A stretch of 43,241 nt of DNA from NCBI GenBank assembly GCA_015060835.1, contig SUXT01000011.1, forward strand, positions 1-43,241, in the 5' to 3' direction. The stretch comes from Bacteroidales bacterium (GTDB taxonomy: Bacteria; Bacteroidota; Bacteroidia; Bacteroidales; Bacteroidaceae). The translations under genes were made by a program, and so were the position numbers. Shown here piece after piece: positions 8,675 through 15,502 of this stretch. Each line of letters begins with the position of its first letter. The stretch's first letter is position 1. The notes under the pieces are model-generated. The model made no database searches. It had not been told where the DNA came from and was given only the letters and a program-made list of their open reading frames with translations.

Positions 8675-8686
8675 ACAGCTTCTTAA
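8675..8686 (-). repeat. Solo end of a family C element
   Basis: ACAGCTTCTTAA matches the outer end of the family C terminal repeat. At 12 bases it may be a remnant or chance. Nothing else is recognised in the 195-base gap 8584-8778. Confidence 0.3.
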
Positions 8687-8778
8687 TTGTACTCGCCTAA
8701 ATATATAAGCTTTTCCCTAACAGACTCGCAGTTTACCTCCAAAGTGGTTCATCCAACCAGTTGGTAAGAATAACAATT

Positions 8779-9582
8779 TTATAATTGCATTTTCAGGACA
8801 AGAATACCCAAACACAATGCAATTGCCAATGAAAGCAAAGTACCAGTCAGTACATATTCTGACTTTTCATCACCTTTGGATGCTTCGCTAAAACGCAGAA
8901 TGGACTTTGCGGCAATCAGGAAACCTATAGCTTCATATTGTGACAGGATAACAAATAGAAGTATAAGTCCACGCTCCAGCCAACCTATCAATTCTCCAGA
9001 ATGGAAATTACCATGTTCATCATTTTTTGTTGGGTTTATATTTACTTTGCAAGTTTCAAGAATAAGCAATATCAAGATATTTGCAGGTTTTAGCGCCAAC
9101 AATAAACCGACCATTGTCTTTAACCTTAGAGGATGATTTATGATAAATTCCTGCAAAAATTCAGGGAGGTGCCAATCGTTATTCCATTTGCTGTACGCCG
9201 AAAACCAAATGTATGCACCCACGACGATTATAGCAATATGCACAATTTGGTCAGCGAGAAATACCCACAAATCTTTTCGTTTACTTTCCCCTGGAATTAC
9301 TTCATTTTGGGCGTTGGTAGTAAGAATACCCATCTTTGATTGTGTGTATGACTTTAACCAATCTGTCAAAAAGTGCATTATCATTATACCAAGGGCAAGC
9401 CACCATCCGCGGATATCCCATATAGCTATCCACGATAAAACTCCCATAATCAAAGAATGCAGCCACAAACTTCTACCTTTAGCAGAATAAAGGAATTTAT
9501 TTTCGCAAGATTTCTTTGTCTGCAAGTAGAAATCTCCCAAGACATGGGCTATGATGAGATTGAATACTAAAGAGTACATCAT
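8779..9582 (-). CDS. DUF3307 integral membrane protein
   Basis: A 267-residue protein with about six hydrophobic segments (roughly residues 3-20, 42-56, 60-76, 107-128, 157-172 and 205-262). The DUF3307 signature is clear: His13, Asp17 and Gln21 in HVLGDFYLQ, then His70, Asp74 and Lys77 in HFLTDWLK, then Asp111, Gln112 and His115 in ADQIVH. Conserved acidic and histidine residues inside helices suggest a metal- or proton-binding membrane site, but no function is established to my knowledge. Its ATG overlaps the stop of the SatD gene by four bases (9579-9582), so translation is probably coupled and the two are one operon. SatD and DUF3307 genes are known to me as frequent neighbours; I could not check how often. 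Confidence 0.85.
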   Translation of the reverse strand: MMYSLVFNLIIAHVLGDFYLQTKKSCENKFLYSAKGRSLWLHSLIMGVLSWIAIWDIRGWWLALGIMIMHFLTDWLKSYTQSKMGILTTNAQNEVIPGESKRKDLWVFLADQIVHIAIIVVGAYIWFSAYSKWNNDWHLPEFLQEFIINHPLRLKTMVGLLLALKPANILILLILETCKVNINPTKNDEHGNFHSGELIGWLERGLILLFVILSQYEAIGFLIAAKSILRFSEASKGDEKSEYVLTGTLLSLAIALCLGILVLKMQL

Positions 9583-10232
9583 AGTTGTTTGGTTATTTTA
9601 CGATAATAGATAATCGCTTGTTCTATTGCACTCCAACCAATATCCTTCAAAGTTTGATTGACTCCAGAAACAGATATACCCATTTTTTCAGCAGTCTTAC
9701 TGGTATTAGAAGCCAGTATTCTTTCACATAGGGTCTCGCATTTTCGTGCCGTTGCGTTATTCAACAATTGGTTGACCAAAGTCAGTATCACTTGTAATGA
9801 TTGTTCGTATTCTTCATTCTCCATTGAGATTGCAAATGAATACTTGGCTCTTCCTTTAAGTTTACTCAATGCACGCCCCGAACGATATATAGCATCACCA
9901 TCTATCATATCCAAGTTACGATCAATCGTCTTCATATCACCAATACCAATGGCTATCCGAAGCCCATATCTATTAAATCTTTTCAAATCATTAACATCAG
10001 TCGGCTCAAATGATTTGACCAAAGTCTTTAGTATGAGAGCTGCTTCAAAAGCATCCTCGGGACAATCCATAACACATTCAATAGAGTCACCTTTAACTAT
10101 ACGTCCCCAAAAACCTTGGTAACGTACCTCCAAAGTACTCAGGCATTTTTTCAACTTCTCATTAAGCTCAATCATGGCTTCTTTTGATAGAGAAGTTGAT
10201 GAAACTACATCTGCTGATATTGTTGCATACAT
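9579..10232 (-). CDS. SatD-family protein: cyclase-like domain plus C-terminal helix-turn-helix
   Basis: A 217-residue cytosolic protein of the SatD family. Residues 1-136 follow the layout of class III nucleotidyl cyclase domains: Asp8 in ISADVVSST (first metal site), Lys47-Gly48-Asp49 in RIVKGDSIECVM (second metal site), LRIAIGIGDM (91-100) and DGDAIYRSGRAL (111-122). The position that holds the catalytic asparagine in active cyclases appears to be Tyr116, while Arg120 is kept, so it may bind a nucleotide without making a cyclic product. Residues about 177-200 (SKTAEKMGISVSGVNQTLKD) form a clear helix-turn-helix. Upstream lie three regular inverted repeats (10246-10321) that could be its operators. 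The cyclase comparison is mine from motifs and needs a structure search. Confidence 0.8.
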   Translation of the reverse strand: MYATISADVVSSTSLSKEAMIELNEKLKKCLSTLEVRYQGFWGRIVKGDSIECVMDCPEDAFEAALILKTLVKSFEPTDVNDLKRFNRYGLRIAIGIGDMKTIDRNLDMIDGDAIYRSGRALSKLKGRAKYSFAISMENEEYEQSLQVILTLVNQLLNNATARKCETLCERILASNTSKTAEKMGISVSGVNQTLKDIGWSAIEQAIIYYRKITKQL

Positions 10233-10245
10233 ATTTTTCTATTTT

Positions 10246-10321
10246 ACAAGTTATATTACTTGTTATCTATTGCTACAAGTGTATTGACTTGTTTTTACTC
10301 ATTACAAGTGATTCCGCTTGC
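10246..10321 (-). promoter_or_regulatory. Array of three inverted-repeat operators, 29-base period
   Basis: Three 18-base sites have the form ACAAGT-N6-ACTTGT: 10246-10263 (perfect arms), 10275-10292 (perfect arms) and 10304-10321 (right arm GCTTGC). Starts are spaced exactly 29 bases, with 11-base gaps. They lie between the -7 box of the SatD promoter and its start codon. The third site touches the -7 box, so a bound protein would block initiation. The helix-turn-helix of the SatD protein is the obvious candidate binder. Confidence 0.75.
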
Positions 10322-10328
10322 AAATATA
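10321..10328 (-). promoter_or_regulatory. -7 box of the SatD/DUF3307 promoter
   Basis: TATATTTG on the minus strand fits TAnnTTTG. A TTTG at 10356-10353 is 24 bases away, longer than the usual 19-21, so the -33 part is weak. Confidence 0.6.
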
Positions 10329-10409
10329 ATAAGATTTCATTATTTGATGGAACAAATGACTAATAATTGTGTTATTCCGGTGCGTAAATTCTGCTCTTGA
10401 TAATAAAAG

Positions 10410-10446
10410 AGCCCCGCCAAGAAGTCTACATGATGCTGACGGGGCT
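10410..10446 (-). terminator. Hairpin with AGCCCCG/CGGGGCT arms
   Basis: Seven-base GC-rich arms (10410-10416 and 10440-10446) enclose a 23-base loop. Read on the minus strand the hairpin is followed by CTTTTATTAT, so it may be a backup terminator beyond the manC terminator, protecting the SatD promoter from read-through. Confidence 0.5.
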
Positions 10447-10468
10447 AATATTACTAACTAATGCTTTG

Positions 10469-10510
10469 AAAAAAGGTACTTGAAAAATAGATTTTTCAAG
10501 TACCTTTTTT
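10469..10510. terminator. Perfect 20-base hairpin terminator after manC
   Basis: Perfect 20-base arms (10469-10488 and 10491-10510) around a 2-base loop, with A-runs on one side and T-runs on the other, so it works in either direction. It ends 20 bases beyond the manC stop and closes the gmd-fcl-manC operon. Confidence 0.9.
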
Positions 10511-10529
10511 ATATGAATTACAATTCTGA

Positions 10530-11870
10530 TTACCATTCCCAATCGAATCGGCGTATATCCTCCTCAACAAGAGAATCACCCATCTGCACCTCAACAATCT
10601 GCAAATCAGTAACGGCCTTGATAGCATGCTTCTGTCCCATCTTTATGGTAAGGACATCGCCACGCGAAACGCGACTGATGACACCATCGAGTACCACAAT
10701 ACCTTCGCCGTCGACAACAGTCCACACCTCCTGACGATGCTCATGAATCTGATAGCTGATGTAACGGCCGCTCTTCAAGTGAAGCACCTTGGTCAACGAC
10801 ATATAACCGTCGCTGTAAGTGGTGCTGTCAAGCACTCTGTAGCTACCCCATCTGCGCTCCTCATACATGGGACGGGGCGAGAGATTATCGACATAATTCT
10901 TGATATTCTCGCTGCACTCCTTACCGCATACAAGAATACCGTCGGGACTGCTCGCAACCACAATGTCCTTCACACCGTTGCAGAAAACAGGGATTCCAAG
11001 TTCATTGATAACATGAGTATTCTCAGCCTGCTCACCCAAAAGAGCATTTCCGATTGCAGTTGACGACAACTCCTCTGTCAGTGAATTCCATGTTCCAAGA
11101 TCCTTCCACTTGCCATTGAAAGGAACCACAGCCACAGACTCAGCCTTTTCGGCAACCTCGTAGTCGAAACTGATTTTGGGAAGTTCGCCGTAGCGATTGC
11201 GTAACTCGACAAACGAAGCAGCCTTGATATATTTTTCCAAAATGTCGACCATATAACCGAGTCGGAAGGCAAACACACCGCCATTCCAGAATGCGCCCTC
11301 GGCCAATAGCTCTTCTGCACGCTTCGTATCGGGCTTTTCAGTGAAACGCTTTACACGAAGCACACTCTTTCCGCAATCTTCGGCAACAGGAACCACATAT
11401 CCGAACTTTGTCGAAGGATATGTAGGAGTAATACCCATAAGCACCATGTCGGCCTCGTTTCTCTCAACGGCAGCAACCATGTCGGCAATCACATCGAAAT
11501 ACTCGGTCTCGGTATATGGGTCGCAGGGCATTATCACCACAACCTCATCGTTGCTGCACTCCTTTGCCATCGACAGATAGCCCGATGCAAGCGCAATCGC
11601 GGGGAATGTATCTCTGCGTTCAGGCTCAGTAACAATATCTACATTGTCGCCCAACTGATTGATTATTATATCGTGCTGAGAGGAGTTTGTGGCAATCGTA
11701 ATTTTACCCGCCAGGCGAGACTCACCTATCTGACGTACAACGCGCTGCACCATAGACTCAACCTCTCCCGACGGTGTCTGCAACAACGGCAGGAACTGTT
11801 TGGAGCGTGCATTGTTCGACAACGGCCACAGGCGCTTGCCCGAACCTCCTGACAATAATATTATCTGCAT
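10530..11870 (-). CDS. manC: Mannose-1-phosphate guanylyltransferase with type II PMI cupin domain
   Basis: Residues 1-about 270 are the nucleotidyltransferase domain that joins GTP and mannose-1-phosphate to make GDP-mannose; the signature LSGGSGKRLWPLS...KQFLPL is at residues 5-28. The C-terminal part (about 340-446) is the cupin fold of the AlgA/ManC family. It keeps the residues of the mannose-6-phosphate isomerase motif in SYQIHEHRQEVWTVVDGEG, so isomerase activity is possible. At 446 residues it is slightly shorter than typical bifunctional enzymes (about 470). It is the last gene of the gmd-fcl-manC operon, 18 bases after fcl. It feeds GDP-mannose to Gmd, the first enzyme of GDP-fucose synthesis. 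Confidence 0.93.
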   Translation of the reverse strand: MQIILLSGGSGKRLWPLSNNARSKQFLPLLQTPSGEVESMVQRVVRQIGESRLAGKITIATNSSQHDIIINQLGDNVDIVTEPERRDTFPAIALASGYLSMAKECSNDEVVVIMPCDPYTETEYFDVIADMVAAVERNEADMVLMGITPTYPSTKFGYVVPVAEDCGKSVLRVKRFTEKPDTKRAEELLAEGAFWNGGVFAFRLGYMVDILEKYIKAASFVELRNRYGELPKISFDYEVAEKAESVAVVPFNGKWKDLGTWNSLTEELSSTAIGNALLGEQAENTHVINELGIPVFCNGVKDIVVASSPDGILVCGKECSENIKNYVDNLSPRPMYEERRWGSYRVLDSTTYSDGYMSLTKVLHLKSGRYISYQIHEHRQEVWTVVDGEGIVVLDGVISRVSRGDVLTIKMGQKHAIKAVTDLQIVEVQMGDSLVEEDIRRFDWEW

Positions 11871-11888
11871 ATCTTTTCTATTTTTATA

Positions 11889-12830
11889 TTATCTTTCGGC
11901 ACGCATAGGATTGTTCAGAAAATCCTCGTACGCAACCTTAATTCCATCTTCAAGTTCAGTGCGGTATCTCCAACCCATCGCAGCGCTCTTAGACACATCG
12001 AGCAACTTGCGCGGAGTGCCGTTAGGCTTTGATGTATCCCAAAGAATCTCACCTTCGTATCCTACCACCTTTGCAACAAGTTCCGTAAGCGCCTTGATGG
12101 TGATTTCCTTACCCGTACCGGCATTGACAGTCTCGTTACCACTATAGTTGTTCATCAGGAACAGACAGAGATCGGCAAGGTCGTCAACGTAGAGAAATTC
12201 GCGCAAGGGAGTGCCATCCCCCCAACAGGTAACCGACTCTCGTCCCTCCTCCTTTGCTTCGTGGAAGCGGCGTATAAGTGCCGGAAGCACATGGCTGTGT
12301 GTGGGGTGATAGTTGTCGTTGGGGCCATACAGATTGGTGGGCATCACACTTATGAAGTCCGTACCATATTGGCGGTTGAGATATTCGCAATATTTCAAAC
12401 CCGATATTTTTGCGAGCGCGTATGCTTCGTTTGTCTCTTCGAGCGATGAAGTGAGCAGACAACTCTCTTTCATCGGCTGCGGTGCAAGACGCGGATAGAT
12501 GCAAGAAGAGCCGAGGAAAAGCAACTTTTTGCAACCATTCTGCCATGCTGCATGAATCACATTCATTTCGAGAATCATATTTTCGTACATAAAGTCGGCA
12601 AGAGCATTGCTGTTTGCAACAATTCCTCCAACCTTAGCAGCGGCAAGAAAGACATATTCGGGCTTCTCCTGTTCAAAGAAGCGCTCAACATCCTGCTGAC
12701 GACAGAGATCAAGTTCCTTGTGTGTGCGGGTAACAATGTTCGTGTATCCGCATCGTTGCAATTCGCGCACTATGGCCGAACCGACCATGCCTCTGTGGCC
12801 TGCAACATATATTTTTGCATTCTTTTCCAT
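11889..12830 (-). CDS. fcl: GDP-L-fucose synthase
   Basis: A 313-residue extended short-chain dehydrogenase. The Rossmann motif GHRGMVGSAI is at residues 11-20, the SSCIYP block supplies the catalytic serine and cysteine region, and the YxxxK pair is in YALAKISG. It epimerises and reduces GDP-4-keto-6-deoxymannose with NADPH to GDP-L-fucose. PTNLYGPNDNYHPTHSHVLPALIRRFHEA is a strong family match to WcaG/Fcl. It sits between gmd (21-base gap) and manC (18-base gap) on the same strand, so all three enzymes of the branch are cotranscribed. Confidence 0.96.
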   Translation of the reverse strand: MEKNAKIYVAGHRGMVGSAIVRELQRCGYTNIVTRTHKELDLCRQQDVERFFEQEKPEYVFLAAAKVGGIVANSNALADFMYENMILEMNVIHAAWQNGCKKLLFLGSSCIYPRLAPQPMKESCLLTSSLEETNEAYALAKISGLKYCEYLNRQYGTDFISVMPTNLYGPNDNYHPTHSHVLPALIRRFHEAKEEGRESVTCWGDGTPLREFLYVDDLADLCLFLMNNYSGNETVNAGTGKEITIKALTELVAKVVGYEGEILWDTSKPNGTPRKLLDVSKSAAMGWRYRTELEDGIKVAYEDFLNNPMRAER

Positions 12831-12851
12831 TATCCTTGTCTTAACGGGAGA

Positions 12852-13943
12852 CTACTTGACAATACCCTTTTCAAGATACTCGGCAAGATTGGTGCGGATG
12901 TGCTCTCCGGCACGCTCCACAGCCACCTTCGCCATATCAGCATCCACCATAATCTTAACCAACTGTTCGAATGTGGTCTTTGTGGGATTCCATCCGAGTT
13001 TTTCGCGTGCCTTTGTCGGGTCACCCCAAAGGTTGACCACATCTGTCGGGCGGAAGAAATCGGGCGACACCTCTACAAGTACCTTTCCTGTAGCCTTGTC
13101 GATACCCTTCTCATCAATACCTTCGCCTACAAATTCAAGTTCTATGCCCACATGCTTGAATGCATGGTAGCAAAATTCGCGCACAGAATGTTGTTCACCC
13201 GTAGCAATGACAAAGTCCTCGGGTTTCTCATTCTGCAATATCAGCCACATACACTCCACATAATCCTTTGCGTAGCCCCAGTCGCGCAACGACGAAAGGT
13301 TACCAAGATAGAGTTTTTCCTGCTTACCCTGTTTGATGCGTGCAGCTGCAAGGGTTATTTTGCGTGTAACAAAAGTTTCGCCTCGGCGCTCCGATTCGTG
13401 ATTGAAAAGTATTCCCGAACAGCAGTACATTCCGTACGCCTCGCGATACTCCTTAACTATCCAGAATCCGTAAAGTTTGGCAACAGCATAAGGGCTGTAA
13501 GGGTGGAAAGGAGTATCCTCGTTCTGAGGTACCTGCTCAACCTTACCGTAAAGTTCGGAGGTTGATGCCTGATAGATTCTACACTTGTCCACAAGACCGC
13601 ACTGACGTACAGCCTCAAGCACGCGCAACACTCCCGTAGCATCAACATCTGCTGTAAATTCGGGAGCATCGAAACTTACCTGCACATGACTCTGCGCAGC
13701 AAGGTTGTATATTTCATCGGGGCGGACTAAGCCTATGACCTTCAGCAGGCTCATAGAGTCTCCCATATCTGCATAGTGTAGGTGGAAGCGCGGATGACCT
13801 TCGAGGTGCGCAATGCGCTCTCTGAAGTCTACCGATGAGCGGCGTATAGTACCATGAACATCGTATCCCTTTTCCAAGAGAAATTCCGACAGAAACGAAC
13901 CGTCCTGTCCTGTTACGCCGGTTATTAAAGCTGTCTTTGACAT
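12852..13943 (-). CDS. gmd: GDP-mannose 4,6-dehydratase
   Basis: A 363-residue NADP-dependent dehydratase that turns GDP-D-mannose into GDP-4-keto-6-deoxymannose, the committed step to GDP-L-fucose. The N-terminal motif is [25 protein letters not shown] in two parts: the dinucleotide-binding glycines (residues 8-14) and the strand that follows. [17 protein letters not shown], the STSELYGK catalytic Ser/Glu block and the [10 protein letters not shown] Tyr/Lys pair are all present. Length matches the family. It is the first gene of the operon, with a good promoter 48 bases upstream (13991-14021). Confidence 0.97.
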   Translation of the reverse strand: MSKTALITGVTGQDGSFLSEFLLEKGYDVHGTIRRSSVDFRERIAHLEGHPRFHLHYADMGDSMSLLKVIGLVRPDEIYNLAAQSHVQVSFDAPEFTADVDATGVLRVLEAVRQCGLVDKCRIYQASTSELYGKVEQVPQNEDTPFHPYSPYAVAKLYGFWIVKEYREAYGMYCCSGILFNHESERRGETFVTRKITLAAARIKQGKQEKLYLGNLSSLRDWGYAKDYVECMWLILQNEKPEDFVIATGEQHSVREFCYHAFKHVGIELEFVGEGIDEKGIDKATGKVLVEVSPDFFRPTDVVNLWGDPTKAREKLGWNPTKTTFEQLVKIMVDADMAKVAVERAGEHIRTNLAEYLEKGIVK

Positions 13944-13990
13944 TATTCAGTATGTTATATTAATAATGTATGCTGAAAAGCATATTGCCG

Positions 13991-14021
13991 CAAAGGTAAT
14001 ACAAATTATCCAACAATCAAA
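13991..14021 (-). promoter_or_regulatory. Promoter of the gmd-fcl-manC operon
   Basis: Minus strand: TTTG (14021-14018), a 19-base spacer, then TACCTTTG (13998-13991). Both boxes and the spacing fit the Bacteroidota consensus. Confidence 0.8.
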
Positions 14022-14108
14022 AATGGTTTCACGCGCATTATATTTACCACTTATAAGTAATCACGCATAAATCCTGTGATATTCAACAAAATTACAAGAT
14101 AAAACAGC

Positions 14109-14116
14109 TATCTTTG
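14109..14116 (+). promoter_or_regulatory. -7 box of the acyltransferase promoter
   Basis: TATCTTTG, 59 bases before the start codon. No good TTTG -33 box was seen. Confidence 0.6.
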
Positions 14117-14175
14117 CCATAATTGGAGATAGGCATATAGATTTAACAACCACCATAAAATCAAACACAATAAAC

Positions 14176-15267
14176 ATGAAACAACGAATTGTATTCCTCG
14201 ACTATTTGAGAGTATTTGCGTGCTTCCTTGTAATGTTGGTGCACGCAAGTGAGAATTATTACGGTGCCGAAGGCTCAACGGATATGGCCGGCCCGCAGTC
14301 CTTTCTTGCCAACGAAGCCGACCGTCTATGGGTTTCTGTGTACGACGGTTTTTCACGCATGGCAGTGCCGCTATTCATGATTGTTTCGGCCTACCTGCTG
14401 GTGCCCATGAAAAGAGGACAATCATCGTGGCAGTTCTATGCCAAACGCTTTTCGCGAATCATCCCTCCGTTCCTTGTATTTATGATTCTCTACAGCACCT
14501 TGCCCATGCTATGGGGACAGATTGATAGCGCTACATCTATGAAAGACCTCTCCAGGCTGTTGCTTAACTTCCCGACACTCGCAGGACACCTATGGTTCGT
14601 CTACCCGCTTATCAGTCTCTATCTCTTCATTCCCATCATCTCCCCATGGCTCGAAAAGGCATCGGCGCGCGAAGAGCGCTTCTTCATCGGGCTCTTCCTG
14701 CTCTCCACCTGTATGCCCTTCCTCACACGATGGTGTGGCGAAGTGTGGGGACAATGCTTCTGGAACGAATACCACATGTTGTGGTACTTTTCGGGATATC
14801 TGGGTTATCTGGTGCTTGCCCACTACATACGCGTACACCTCTCATGGAGCCGTAACAAACGCTTCATAGTAGGCCTCACAGCAATGATTATCGGGGCATT
14901 CCTCACCATATATTCATTCTACGTCCAGGCCATTCCGGGAATAGTCCACTCCACCCCCGTGATTGAAGTGGGATGGGCTTTCTGCACGCTCAACTGCGTA
15001 ATTCTCACTGCAGGCACATTCCTTATGTTCACCTGCATAGATTCGGAAGAGGCTCCTGCTGTAGTAACAGAGATGTCAAAATTGAGTTACGGAATGTACC
15101 TGATGCACATTTTCTGGCTCGGTGCATGGGTTATGCTCTTCAAGCACACAATGGCGTTGCCTACTGTTGCAGCAATCCCCGCAATAGCAGCTGCAACTTT
15201 CATAAGCTGTTACCTGACAGCGAAAATAATTTCGTATATCCCCGGCAGCAAATGGATAATCGGTTAA
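14176..15267 (+). CDS. Acyltransferase 3 family membrane protein (probable sugar O-acyltransferase)
   Basis: A 363-residue integral membrane protein with about ten hydrophobic segments. The N-terminus LDYLRVFACFLVMLVHASENYYG carries the family's arginine and the conserved histidine (about residue 23) needed for acyl transfer. Members move acetyl or other acyl groups from the cytoplasm to sugars of O-antigens, exopolysaccharides or peptidoglycan; the target here cannot be told. It stands alone between the divergent gmd operon and the convergent arabinofuranosidase gene. Being next to nucleotide-sugar genes fits modification of a surface polysaccharide, which is an inference. Confidence 0.87.
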   Translation: MKQRIVFLDYLRVFACFLVMLVHASENYYGAEGSTDMAGPQSFLANEADRLWVSVYDGFSRMAVPLFMIVSAYLLVPMKRGQSSWQFYAKRFSRIIPPFLVFMILYSTLPMLWGQIDSATSMKDLSRLLLNFPTLAGHLWFVYPLISLYLFIPIISPWLEKASAREERFFIGLFLLSTCMPFLTRWCGEVWGQCFWNEYHMLWYFSGYLGYLVLAHYIRVHLSWSRNKRFIVGLTAMIIGAFLTIYSFYVQAIPGIVHSTPVIEVGWAFCTLNCVILTAGTFLMFTCIDSEEAPAVVTEMSKLSYGMYLMHIFWLGAWVMLFKHTMALPTVAAIPAIAAATFISCYLTAKIISYIPGSKWIIG

Positions 15268-15289
15268 GAGGATGTTAAAATTTCAGGAA

Positions 15290-15390
15290 TTTACATTCCT
15301 CCTCTTGAAGAGGAGGTGGATTCAAAAACTCGTTTTTGAAGACGGAGGAGTTCAAAACATAAGCAGAATAAAAATTTACCGGACACTAAT
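15290..15390 (+). repeat. Family A repeat, right half only
   Basis: This matches the right 100 bases of the elements at 6955 and 33533, including the CCTCCTCTT/AAGAGGAGG palindrome and the end TTTACCGGACACTAAT. The left half is missing, so it is probably a decayed or recombined copy. Confidence 0.8.
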
Positions 15391-15445
15391 AAAAAGAAAT
15401 TCTATATTCGCACATCTATTTCAGCTATTGAAAAATGACGTAGAC

Positions 15446-15481
15446 AAACAATGGGGACTGTTGCAACAGTCCCCATTGTTT
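15446..15481. terminator. 36-base perfect palindrome, bidirectional terminator
   Basis: Perfect 18-base arms with no loop (15446-15463 and 15464-15481), flanked by T-rich DNA. It sits between the convergent acyltransferase and GH51 genes, 21 bases beyond the GH51 stop, so it can end both transcripts. Confidence 0.85.
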
Positions 15482-15502
15482 TGACATAATTCTTGCAAGA
15501 TG

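Noticed and set aside
10246-10321. CRISPR array
   Set aside because: Three 18-base palindromes with 11-base gaps are too short and too few for repeats and spacers, and no cas gene is present. An operator array fits better.
12552-13565. 337-residue open frame on the plus strand
   Set aside because: Antisense to fcl and gmd, both of which are unmistakable; a shadow frame.
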